Source: Thiobaca trueperi (lineage in GTDB: Bacteria; Pseudomonadota; Gammaproteobacteria; Chromatiales; Chromatiaceae). From it: 64,000 nt of DNA. Below the pieces are notes generated by a model. It was not told where the DNA came from and made no database searches. It was given only the letters and a program-made list of their open reading frames with translations. Of the stretch, positions 52,603 to 64,000 are shown one piece after another; the first letter of the stretch is position 1, and each line of letters begins with the position of its first letter. The stretch spans positions 62,001-126,000 of the forward strand of contig NZ_SMAO01000006.1 of the NCBI RefSeq assembly GCF_004342175.1, written 5' to 3'. The position numbers were made by a program, and so were the translations under genes.

Positions 52603-52911
52603 GGCAGAGCCGATGACCGTCAAGACAGAATGAATGATCCCGTCCGTGTCGCCGCAGGGATCGGTATGTACAGGATCCGGGGCGGGGTTCCAGATCCGCT
52701 TGAAGATTGCTCGGACAGCCTGTCAGGCGCTGATTCCGGGCGGGACTTGCTGTGGCTTTCCGGCGGTCCTATGCTGTCACCCATGTCGGCGCGGCGTCCT
52801 GTCTGTCGCTCCGGGCCGGCATTCGTTTTGCCCAATCCAGATCCCCGGTCAGCGCCGCCTCGCGACGTGCGACCCCTTTCAAATCTTTTTCAACCTCACG
52901 GAATCTAACCC
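52603..52911. other. Gap between divergent genes, no gene recognised
   Basis: About 310 bases separate the membrane protein start from the glycosyltransferase start. Short frames exist on both strands, but none shows family resemblance or coding character, and no repeat module is present. It presumably holds the two divergent promoters. Confidence 0.5.
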
Positions 52912-54357
52912 ATGCTCGCGGCGGAATCCACGGTCGAGCTTTTTCTGACACTCAGCCTCGTTATTCTGGGCATCTTCTCCTTCAACCTGCTGCTTCTGAC
53001 GCTTGCGCGTCTGCTCCTGCCGAAGCGTCGCATGGCCACGGCAGAGCCGTCTGATACAGATTTGCCCAAGGTGCTGGTACAGCTCCCGCTCTTCAATGAG
53101 GGCGAACTGGTCGAGCGCATCCTGAGCGCCATCATGGCTCTCGACTGGCCCCGCGACCGGCTCCAGATCCAGGTGCTTGACGACAGCATCGACGGTTCGC
53201 TGGCCCTGAGCCGATCTGCCGTCGCGGCCCTGAGCAACGCAGGCGTTGAGATCGAACTCCTGCATCGTGTCGATCGCACCGCTTTCAAGGCTGGCGCACT
53301 GGCTGCCGGGCTCGCACGTTCCGACGCGCCTTTCGTCGCCATCTTTGATGCCGATTTCATCCCGCCACCGGATTTTCTGCGCCGCACGGTTGGCGCCCTG
53401 ATCGCGCAGCCCGACTGGGCCTATGTCCAGACCCGCTGGGCGCATCTCAACCGGGAGGAAAACCTCCTGACCCGGATCCAGGCGCGGCTGCTCGATTCAC
53501 ATTTCGGGGTCGAGCAGGAGGCGCGCTGGCGTCTGGGTCTGCCGATCCCCTTCAACGGCACCTGCGGCGTCTGGCGGCGCGCGGCCATCGAAGATGCCGG
53601 CGGCTGGGAAGGCGATACCCTGACCGAAGATCTGGATCTGAGTCTGCGCGCCCGGCTGCGTGGCTGGCGCGCCGGCTTCATCAAGGATCTGACCGTGCCC
53701 GGCGTGCTGCCGGTCTCGACGCGCGCCTGGCGGGTGCAGCAATTCCGCTGGACCAAGGGCTTTGTGCAGTGCTTCATCAAACTTCTGCCGCAGATCTGGG
53801 CGAGTCCGGCGCTCCCGCGTTGGCAGAAACTGATGGTCAGCTTGCAGATCGGTCAGCCGCTGGCCTTTCTGCTGGGCATGAGCTGCATCATTCTGGGATT
53901 GCCATTCATCGCGGGCGAGATGGTGGCGGGCGAGACCCTGAGCCGCATCGCCCTGGTTGCCTCGACCCTGGGCTTTCTCGCCCCCATCAGCTTCCTCACC
54001 CTGGCCGGCACGCGCGGCGGTGCGCGTCAGACCGCGCAGGAGGTTTTGGGCGCGCTGGTCCTGACCAGCGGACTGCTGCTCTCGAATGCGCGCGGCGGAC
54101 TGGAGGCCCTGCTCGGCTACCGGACCGAGTTCGTGCGCACGCCCAAGGCGCGCATCCAGAGCGGGCCGCGCGCCAGAGGCTGGAGCGGCGGACTCATGGA
54201 ACTCGGCGCCGGACTTGGACTGCTCGGCTTCGTGCTGCTGGAGGAACCCTTTGCGGTCATTTATCTGGCCATCGTCATCAGCGGACTGCTCGGCGTCGGG
54301 GCCATGCAGATCCTGGATGAACGCATGCCCGCGCGTGTCGCCAACACGCAACCCTGA
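52912..54357 (+). CDS. Membrane glycosyltransferase, family 2 (cellulose synthase-like)
   Basis: The 481-residue inner-membrane processive glycosyltransferase has an N-terminal helix, a GT-A domain and three or more C-terminal helices. The motifs are DDS in QVLDDSIDGS, DAD in AIFDADFIPPPDF, TED in TLTEDLDLSLRARLR and QQFRWTKGFVQ (QxxRW). This is the bcsA/mannan synthase/ceramide glucosyltransferase-like arrangement, as in glucomannan 4-beta-mannosyltransferases. The polymer made is unknown. No PilZ domain is fused. No partner genes are adjacent. Confidence 0.85.
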   Translation: MLAAESTVELFLTLSLVILGIFSFNLLLLTLARLLLPKRRMATAEPSDTDLPKVLVQLPLFNEGELVERILSAIMALDWPRDRLQIQVLDDSIDGSLALSRSAVAALSNAGVEIELLHRVDRTAFKAGALAAGLARSDAPFVAIFDADFIPPPDFLRRTVGALIAQPDWAYVQTRWAHLNREENLLTRIQARLLDSHFGVEQEARWRLGLPIPFNGTCGVWRRAAIEDAGGWEGDTLTEDLDLSLRARLRGWRAGFIKDLTVPGVLPVSTRAWRVQQFRWTKGFVQCFIKLLPQIWASPALPRWQKLMVSLQIGQPLAFLLGMSCIILGLPFIAGEMVAGETLSRIALVASTLGFLAPISFLTLAGTRGGARQTAQEVLGALVLTSGLLLSNARGGLEALLGYRTEFVRTPKARIQSGPRARGWSGGLMELGAGLGLLGFVLLEEPFAVIYLAIVISGLLGVGAMQILDERMPARVANTQP

Positions 54358-54384
54358 GTTGGGCTGCCGCGCCTGGTGCGGCAG

Positions 54385-54555
54385 GCGATTTTTGGCCTGG
54401 ATCAACCCTGGCCGCATCGACGACACGGGGATCTGGCGCGGTTTAGAGCATGAAACAGGATGCACTTTTAAACCGCGTCTCCACTGAGGTTGGTGACATC
54501 CCCAGAACTAAACACAAACTGAAAGTTATGCCTATCGCGCTGGACGCGGTTTAAC
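54385..54555 (-). repeat. 5'-truncated composite MITE-like repeat
   Basis: Aligned with copy B this holds the end of one module (GGATCAACCCTGG to GCGCGGTTTA, about 54399-54454) and one complete module (54470-54555, TTAAACCGCGTCTCC to CGCGGTTTAA). The GACAGGATT end and the start of the first module are missing. It fills most of the gap between the glycosyltransferase and the CNNM gene. Confidence 0.75.
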
Positions 54556-54575
54556 CGGGAGTCAACATTCAACCG

Positions 54576-55916
54576 ATGAGCCTCTGGCCTTTCGTCGTTG
54601 TTCTTGTCCTCATCCTGATCAACGCACTCTATGTGGCCGCCGAATTTGCAATCGTCGGCGCGCGCGTGACGCGCGTCGAACAGGCCGCGAATCAGGGCCA
54701 TCCGCTGGCCGCCGCACTGCTTCCAATCCTGCGCGATCCCACGCAACTGGATCGCCATATCGCTGCCTGCCAGATCGGCATCACGCTCTCCAGCCTGATC
54801 CTGGGCGCCTTCGGTCAGGCCACCTTCGCTCTGGACCTGGGTAGGATCCTGGTGTCGCATGGCGGACTCGAACCGCTCGGCGCCCATGCGCTGTCGGCTA
54901 TCGTCATTCTGGTCGTCCTTTCATCCACTCAGGTCGTCTTCGGCGAACTCATTCCCAAGACGGTGGCGCTGCAATATCCGGTCGGCACGGCGATCCATAC
55001 CTACCTGCCGTTGCGCTGGTCGCTGGCCCTCTATGCCCCACTCATCAGTCTGCTCAACGGCAGCGGCAATCTGGTGCTGCGGCGGCTGGGAGCGAGTCCG
55101 GAGGCGAGTCATCGCCATGTCCATGCCCCTGCCGAGATTGATCTCCTGATCCGCGAGAGCTGCGCGGGCGGACTGCTCGAAAGCAAGGACAGCAACCGTC
55201 TGCGCGAGGCGCTGCGGCTGGGTCGTCATACGGTGCGCCAGCTCATGGTGCCGCGCCGCCAGATCGCCAGCCTGGATCTCAACGCCCCCCTGGAGCAACT
55301 GCTGACCGAGATCGACGCCTCGCCTTACACGCGCCTCCTGGTGCATCAGGGCGGGCTCGACAACGTGCGCGGCTTTCTGCATGTCAAGGATGTCGCGGCC
55401 GCCATCGCGCGCGGGGCCGATCCGCAGGCGCTGCCGTCGCTGGTGCGTCCGCTGCTGGCCCTGCCGAGCCGGCTGACCACGGATCGCGCACTCGGCCAGT
55501 TGCGCGATCACCGCGCGCGCATCGCCCTGGTGGTCAGCGAATTCGGCGACGTGCAGGGACTCATCAGCCTCGAAGACATCATCCGCGAACTGCTCGGCGA
55601 ACTCTCCGACGAATTCAAGTCCGGATCCGATCAGTTGCCGCTCCTGCTGCCCGATGGGCGCTGGCGACTGTCGGGGCGTCTGCCGCTCGACGAGGCCATC
55701 GAATGGGCGCAAACCCTGGGCAAGCCCGCCTGGGAGCCGAGCAGGGCGGAGACCCTGGCCGGCTGGATCCTGGAACAGCTCGACGCCGTGCCGGAGGCCG
55801 GCTGCCAGTTCGGCGCCGCCGGACTGGATTTCGAGATCGAGCAGATGGACGGCACCGCCATCAACACGGTGCTGGTGCGCCTGCCGGACGGGGCAACTGG
55901 AGACGCCGATGCTTGA
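54576..55916 (+). CDS. CNNM/CorC-family membrane protein (DUF21-CBS-CorC_HlyC), copy 1
   Basis: The 446-residue protein has a DUF21/CNNM transmembrane domain (residues 1-190, LINALYVAAEFAIVGARVTR, GELIPKTVALQYP), a CBS pair (TVRQLMVPRRQIASLDLNAP, LVVSEFGDVQGLISLEDII) and a C-terminal CorC_HlyC domain (GRWRLSGRLPLDEAIEW). Such proteins are linked to magnesium/cobalt efflux and are often labelled hemolysins without evidence. It overlaps the next gene of the same family by 8 bases, so the two are translated together and may form a heterodimer. Confidence 0.9.
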   Translation: MSLWPFVVVLVLILINALYVAAEFAIVGARVTRVEQAANQGHPLAAALLPILRDPTQLDRHIAACQIGITLSSLILGAFGQATFALDLGRILVSHGGLEPLGAHALSAIVILVVLSSTQVVFGELIPKTVALQYPVGTAIHTYLPLRWSLALYAPLISLLNGSGNLVLRRLGASPEASHRHVHAPAEIDLLIRESCAGGLLESKDSNRLREALRLGRHTVRQLMVPRRQIASLDLNAPLEQLLTEIDASPYTRLLVHQGGLDNVRGFLHVKDVAAAIARGADPQALPSLVRPLLALPSRLTTDRALGQLRDHRARIALVVSEFGDVQGLISLEDIIRELLGELSDEFKSGSDQLPLLLPDGRWRLSGRLPLDEAIEWAQTLGKPAWEPSRAETLAGWILEQLDAVPEAGCQFGAAGLDFEIEQMDGTAINTVLVRLPDGATGDADA

Positions 55917-57252
55917 CCTGCTGATCGTCCTGCTCGTCATCATGACCCTGGTGGCGCTCAACGGGCTCTTCGTCGCCGCCGAGTTCGCCATCATCGGCAG
56001 CTCGCGCGCCGCGCTGGCGGCGCGGGCGGAGACCGGCGATCTGCGCGCCCGGCGCATTGCCGCCATTCTCGATGATCCGGCCCGGCTGGACCGCTATGTC
56101 GCGACCGCGCAGCTTGGCATCACCGTCGCCAGTCTGGGGCTCGGCATGTACGGCGAACACAGGCTCGCCGTCTTTTTCGCCCAGTGGTTGATCGATGCCG
56201 GATTTGCGGGACTCGGCGTCCAGCTCACCGCGCATGGTCTGGCGTCCGTACTGGCGATCACGGTCATCACCTATCTGCATATCGTCTTTGGCGAAATGAT
56301 CCCGAAGGCGCTGGCGCTCAGTCACGCCATGCGGGTGGCGCTCTGGGTGACACCGCCCATGCTGCTGATCGGGCTGCTGCTCTACCCGCTGGTGAGAGGA
56401 CTCAATCTGATCGGCAACTTTCTGTTGCATCTAGTCGGCGTCGAGCGCGGTCGCAGTGCGGGGCATTATCTGGATCCCAACGAACTGGAATCGCTCGCCC
56501 GCGAGAGCCAGGAAGGCGGTCTGCTCAGTGAGGAAAGTGGACGCATCTTCCAGGAGCTGGCCGATTTCAGCGAGATTTCAGCCGTCCAGGCGATGGTGCC
56601 GCGTGTGCGCACGCATGGCATCCCGAGCGACGCGAACGACACCCTGCTGCGCGAGATTCTGCTGCGCCATCGTCATACCCGCTACCCCGTCTACACTGGT
56701 GATCTCGACCAGATCGTCGGCACCGTCCATATCAAGGATCTGATTGGCCTGCTGCGCGCGGGAAGCGGCCTCGCCCCGGAGGCGGTGCACGAGACCGCTT
56801 ATCTGCCCGAGACCGCCACCCTGGACGACGTGCTGGCGGCGATGGATCGGGTGCGCAATCAGATGATCGTCGTCATGGACGAACACGGAGGCACGGCGGG
56901 TATCCTCACCATCGAGGACATCTGCGCCGAGGCCGTTGGCGACATGGAGGAAGGCGCAGACGATGTGCCGGACGTGCTGCCGGTCGGGCTCGACCGCTAT
57001 CAGGTGCAGGGCACGGTGCGGCTGGACACCCTGGGCGTCATCATCGGCACTGAGCTGGAACATCCCGAGGTGGACAGCGTCTCCGGCCTGATCCTGAGCG
57101 AACTGGGGCGACCGCCGCTGATTGGGGATCATATCCACTGGCACGGCCTGAGTTTTGAGGTCAGCAGTCTCTATGGACGGGGTGTGCGTCAGGTGATCGT
57201 GACACGCGAGCCATCCGAGCCCGTTCAGTCTGACGATGTCGCCCCTGCGTGA
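55909..57252 (+). CDS. CNNM/CorC-family membrane protein (DUF21-CBS-CorC_HlyC), copy 2
   Basis: The 447-residue protein has the same architecture as the preceding gene: DUF21 (LVALNGLFVAAEFAIIGSSR, VFGEMIPKALALSH), CBS pair (AVQAMVPRVRTHGIPSDAND, VVMDEHGGTAGILTIEDIC) and CorC_HlyC (RYQVQGTVRLDTLGVIIG). The ATG at 55909 lies 8 bases before the end of copy 1. Tandem pairs of this family are frequent. Its role is inferred as divalent-cation export; no ion can be assigned. Confidence 0.9.
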   Translation: MLDLLIVLLVIMTLVALNGLFVAAEFAIIGSSRAALAARAETGDLRARRIAAILDDPARLDRYVATAQLGITVASLGLGMYGEHRLAVFFAQWLIDAGFAGLGVQLTAHGLASVLAITVITYLHIVFGEMIPKALALSHAMRVALWVTPPMLLIGLLLYPLVRGLNLIGNFLLHLVGVERGRSAGHYLDPNELESLARESQEGGLLSEESGRIFQELADFSEISAVQAMVPRVRTHGIPSDANDTLLREILLRHRHTRYPVYTGDLDQIVGTVHIKDLIGLLRAGSGLAPEAVHETAYLPETATLDDVLAAMDRVRNQMIVVMDEHGGTAGILTIEDICAEAVGDMEEGADDVPDVLPVGLDRYQVQGTVRLDTLGVIIGTELEHPEVDSVSGLILSELGRPPLIGDHIHWHGLSFEVSSLYGRGVRQVIVTREPSEPVQSDDVAPA

Positions 57253-57273
57253 CCGCTCCCCATTTTTCATGCG

Positions 57274-57351
57274 TTAAACCGCGCAAGCTCCTGCGGCGGC
57301 CAGGGTCGCTGCAACCCAAAAACATCGCCTGTCGCGCGGGGCGCGGTTTAA
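57274..57351. repeat. Single TTAAACCGCG-bounded module
   Basis: A 78-base module beginning TTAAACCGCGCAAGCTCC and ending GGGGCGCGGTTTAA, matching the second module of copy A (3473-3559) in the same orientation. Both ends are present but the GACAGGATT sequences are absent, so single modules exist alone. It lies between the CNNM pair and the CheB-CheR gene. Confidence 0.75.
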
Positions 57352-57398
57352 TCTATACGGCAGCGATTTGACGATCCCAGCCAGGAGTTTGACCCATC

Positions 57399-60378
<2,980 letters not shown>

Positions 60379-60386
<8 letters not shown>

Positions 60387-63300
60387 AGGTCGCAGCGGGC
60401 GAGGCGGGGACGTCCCGGCGCCGGGGGGCATGATGCGCGACCTGCCCGGCCTGGCCGCCGATCAACTGCGCGCACGGGCGCTGGACGCACTGCATCAGAG
60501 ACGCTTCGATCTGGCTGACGAGGTGCTGGCGAGCGGCGATCTCAAGATCGCCGCGCTGGTGGAAAATCTGCGCATCTATCAGGTGGAACTGGAACTCCAG
60601 AACGACGAGCTGCGGCACAGTCAGCTCCAGACACAGGAGATGCTGGAACGCTTCACGACCTTCTTCAACAGCCTGCCCGTGGCCGAACTGGTCATTGATC
60701 GCACGGGTCTGGTCAAAGAGGCCAATCACGCGGCGCAACGTCTGTTCCATCTGCGCGACACCCATTTCCACCAGCATTTCTTCGCCCGTCTGATCGATGA
60801 GGCTGACCGGGGAACGGTGATCGGCGCCTGGTCCGGCCTGTCCGCCAATCAAAGCACGGAGCTCACCGAGATCCGCTTTCAGGGCGGTGAGACGGGGCAT
60901 TTCATCGGCGATCTGCATCTCGCCACCCTGCCCCGGAGCGAGGGTGCGGTGCAGCAGTTCGTCTGCGCCGTCATCGACCGCACCGAGACGGTGCAGCAGC
61001 GTCTGGCGCTCCATGAGGCGGGAATACGTCTGCGGCGCAGCGAGGCCGAGCTGCACGAGCGACTCAAGGAGCTTGCCTGTCTCCACGACGTGCTGGCCGC
61101 GACCATGCAGCCCGATGTTCCGCTGGAGCAGGTGCTGCAACAGGTGGTCGAGCGCCTGCCCGCCGCCTGGCTGCACCCGCATCTGGCCGAGGCGCGGATT
61201 GAGCTGCCGGACATCCGGCGTCAGGACGCCGCGCCCACCTGCGTCGAGACGGCGGGTTTTGTCCTGACCGAGTGGTCGCAGACCGCGCATGCGCGTCCCG
61301 ATGGACGCTATCGGGTGACGATCACGATCATCTATCGCGAGGCGCCGCCGCATGCTGGCGATTCGCCCTTTCTGGTCGAGGAACAGGATCTGCTCGATGC
61401 CGTGGCCAGCCATGTCGCCGTCTTTCTCGCCCGCCATGAGGACGAAGAGCGGCTGCGCGAGAGCCGCGAGCGTTACCGGGTGCTGGCCCAGTACAGCCCG
61501 GACTGGGAGTACTGGCTCGCCCCGGATGGTTCCTACCGCTATGTCTCGCCGGCCTGTGCGCGGCTGACCGGCTACGAGGCCGGCGTCTTTCTCGCCGATC
61601 CCGGTCTCATGCTGCGTCTGCTTCACCCATCCGACCGGGAGGTCTGGATGGATCATCTCAAGTCGATCCTGGCGACTGAAGGTATGACGCCGGATGCGGA
61701 CTGTCTGGAATTCCGTATCCGCTCCCGCGACGGTCAGGAACGCTGGATCGAACATATCTGTTCGCCGGTCGTCACCGAGGACGGACGTTATCTGGGGCGA
61801 CGTGGCGTCAATCGCGACATCACCGAGCGCAAACGGTTTGAAGAGGAGCTGAAACGCAGCGAGGATTTTCTGAATGTCACCGGCCACATGGCGAAGGTTG
61901 GCGGCTGGGAAGTGGACGCCACGACACACGCCGTGCGCTGGACCCGTGGCGCACATGAACTCTTCGAGATGGCGCCGGACGGCAAGCCCTCGTTCGAGAA
62001 CGTGCTGGCCTTTTTTCATCCCAGCGACCGTTCCAGGCTGGAGGACGCCGTTGCCCAGGCGCTTGCGCACGGTCAGGAATTTGACATGCAGATGCGGCTG
62101 ATGACGGCACAGGATCATTCGCTCTGGGCGCAGGTGACCGGCGAACCGGTGTGGGAGCATGGCCGGGTCGTCAAACTGCTTGGCACCATCCAGGACATCA
62201 CGGCGCGCATGGAGGCTGACAAATCGCTGCGCCAGGCGGCACGGGTGTTCGAGAGCACCGCCGAGGGCGTGCTGATCACCGATCCCGACGCGCGGATCCT
62301 GGCGGTCAACCGGGCCTTCACCGAGGTCACCGGCTATGCCGAGGAGGAGGTTCTGGGCAAAACGCCCCGTCTGCTGCAATCGGGACGCCATGACGCGGCC
62401 TTTTACCAGGCCATGCGGGACGAGCTGAAGCGTACCGGGCAATGGCGCGGCGAGATCTGGAATCGCCATAAAAATGGACAGATCTACCCCGAACTCCTGA
62501 CCGTCAGCGCCGTTCTCGATCAGGCCGGTGAATTGACCCAATACGTCGGCGTCTTCCGTGACATCAGCCATATCAAGCGTTCCGAGGAAAGGCTCGAATA
62601 TCAGGCCCATCACGACTCGCTGACCGCGCTGCCCAACCGCAGTCTGTTTCAGGCCCGCCTGGAGCAGTGCCTCCAGCGCGCCGCGCGCTACGGGCGACTG
62701 GTCGGACTCCTGTTTCTCGATCTGGACCGTTTCAAGGAGGTCAACGACACCCTGGGACACCCGGTCGGCGACGCCCTGTTGCAACAGGTCGCCGACACCC
62801 TGGCCAAAGAGGTGCGGGCGGCGGACACCATCGCCCGACTGGGGGGGGATGAGTTCGTCGTCATTCTGGACGACATCCCCGCCGCCAGCTATGCGGCCCG
62901 CTTTGCCGAACGGCTGCTGGCGGCCTTCCGCCGGCCCTTCCAGGTCAAGGGGCACGAGCTCTTCATCACCGCCAGCATGGGCGTCAGCGTCTATCCGCAG
63001 GATGGCACGGAGATCGACACCCTGATCCGGCATGCCGATGTGGCCATGTATCAGACCAAGAACAGCGGACGCAACGGCTTCAGTTTCTACGATTCCACCA
63101 TGTCCGAGGGGGCAGGCGAGCGTCTGCGTCTGGAGCAGGATCTGCGCGGCGCCGTGCAGCGCCATGAATTCATTCTCCACTATCAGCCGCAACTGGCCCT
63201 GGGCACCCGCGAATTGCGCGGCGTTGAGGTGCTCTGCCGCTGGCATCATCCTCGGCTGGGTCTCTTGTCGCCCGATCAGTTCATCCGGATGGCCGAGGAG

Positions 63301-63882
63301 ATCGGTGTCATCGACGAGCTGGGCGCCTGGGTGCTCGAACAAAGCTGCCGGCAGATGGCGCGCTGGGATCGCGAGGGTTTTCGGGTGCCAAGGCTCGCCG
63401 TCAATCTCTCGGTGCGCGAAATCGAGCGCGCGGATCTGGTGGATCAGATCAAATCCATCCTGCAGCGCACCGGCATCGCCCCGCAGCGTCTGGAACTCGA
63501 AGTCACCGAATCCATGATCATGCGCCGCGCCGACGCCGCCATCGCCACCCTGATGTCATTGCGCGCACTGGGCGTGACCCTGGCGGTCGATGACTTTGGC
63601 ACGGGTTATTCGTCGCTGGCCTATCTGAAACGTCTGCCGCTGCACCGGCTCAAGATTGACCGTTCGTTCGTCGAGAAACTGACCGAAGACAGCAACGACG
63701 ACGCCATTGTTCGTGCCATCATCGCGCTGGGCCGCAGTCTGGGTCTGGAGACGCTCGCCGAAGGCGTCGAGACCCAGGAGCAGGCCGATTTCCTCTGTCG
63801 CGAGGGCTGCGACGAAGGTCAGGGTTATCTCTTCAGCCGGTCTGCAACGGCGGCGACTCTGGCGGCGGGCTGGCTGGTCTGA
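60379..63882 (+). CDS. Multi-PAS GGDEF-EAL c-di-GMP signalling protein
   Basis: The 1167-residue protein has a PAS domain near residues 95-210, a GAF-like region (about 225-355), three PAS units (about 360-480, 494-610, 617-735), then GGDEF (about 740-900) and EAL (about 920-1160). The cyclase site GGDEF in IARLGGDEFVVIL is intact. The phosphodiesterase site keeps GVEVLCRWHHP (ExLxR), VNLSV, ESMIMR, DDFGTGYSSLAYLKRL and EGVETQEQ, so both activities are possible. No transmembrane helix is seen. Coupling to the CheB-CheR gene suggests one signalling unit. Confidence 0.93.
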
Positions 63883-63929
63883 TCCTGACCATTCCGGGAA
63901 AATGTCTACCAGAGTCAAGGCTCCAAATG

Positions 63930-64000
63930 GACAGGATGAACAGGATGTCGCAGGATTCACAGGAGACAAGCCATTGTTTTCTTCATCCTGTCAATCTTGA
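63930..64000. repeat. GACAGGAT-type inverted repeat (cut by window end)
   Basis: GACAGGATGAACAGGATGTC at 63930-63949 and CATCCTGTCAATCTTGA at the right edge are inverted copies of the same terminal sequence found at 3322, 44298 and 49658. The element may continue beyond the window. Confidence 0.6.

Noticed and set aside
52624-52948. A 104-codon frame before the glycosyltransferase gene
   Set aside because: Cys/Pro/Arg-rich composition without homology, overlapping the true gene start; likely chance.

Overview
The window looks like a chromosomal segment of a GC-rich gammaproteobacterium, most likely a purple sulfur bacterium of the Chromatiaceae. The strongest clue is the small 2[4Fe-4S] ferredoxin at 51886-52134, which closely resembles the Allochromatium vinosum ferredoxin as I remember it. 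The hydrogenase accessory gene hypA at the left edge, the TorF porin-glnK-amtB cluster and the many large PAS/GGDEF/EAL signalling proteins fit this assignment. No rRNA or tRNA gene was recognised.

Layout. 1-11 kb: end of a hydrogenase maturation cluster (hypA), then metabolic and housekeeping genes: D-Ala-D-Ala dipeptidase, YheT-type hydrolase, a membrane protein/TelA pair, methyltransferase, acetyltransferase, yebG, an acyl-CoA ligase, a RlaP-type nucleotidyltransferase, a DUF2939 protein and ybaK. A DEDDh exonuclease gene then diverges from the CRISPR-Cas locus. 11.7-26.6 kb: a complete type I-F CRISPR-Cas system, cas1, cas2-3, cas8f, cas5f, cas7f, cas6f, followed by a leader and an array of 92 repeats and 91 spacers. 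The operon is split between cas2-3 and cas8f by a PIN-domain toxin-antitoxin pair flanked by hairpin-rich DNA. A solitary degenerate I-F repeat lies just after the cas6f stop, before the leader. 26.7-44 kb: TPR protein, chemoreceptor, peroxiredoxin, spermidine synthase, the nitrogen-control cluster amtB-glnK-torF (with a candidate sigma-54 promoter), ubiK, comM, ABC-F ATPase, glycogen phosphorylase, gspE and a second PIN toxin-antitoxin pair. 44-64 kb: polysaccharide genes (nucleotide-sugar dehydratase, WecA-like transferase), yajL, the envC/ctp cell-wall pair, coaD, ferredoxin, a membrane glycosyltransferase, two CNNM/CorC-type membrane proteins in tandem, and a CheB-CheR-PAS fusion overlapping a PAS-GGDEF-EAL protein.

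Repeats. Several intergenic gaps are filled by an apparently mobile, MITE-like palindromic family. Two nearly complete copies of about 245 bp (3322-3565 and, inverted, 35910-36154) are built from two modules bounded by TTAAACCGCG/CGCGGTTTAA inside GACAGGATT/AATCCTGTC ends. Truncated or single-module copies lie near 48.1, 51.2, 54.4 and 57.3 kb. Other dispersed palindromes (TGTAGGGGCGA type; CTCCC-loop-GGGAG followed by GTTTCAA) also occur.

Most noteworthy: the displaced degenerate repeat with a short pseudo-spacer and T-run downstream of cas6f (a possible Cas-regulating guide RNA), the toxin-antitoxin insertion in the cas operon with an orphan CRISPR-repeat-like sequence of another class beside it, one duplicated spacer (spacers 47 and 54), an operator-like palindrome at the cas1 promoter and a consensus IHF site in the leader. 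All functional statements come from reading the sequence and from family knowledge; no database search was run.
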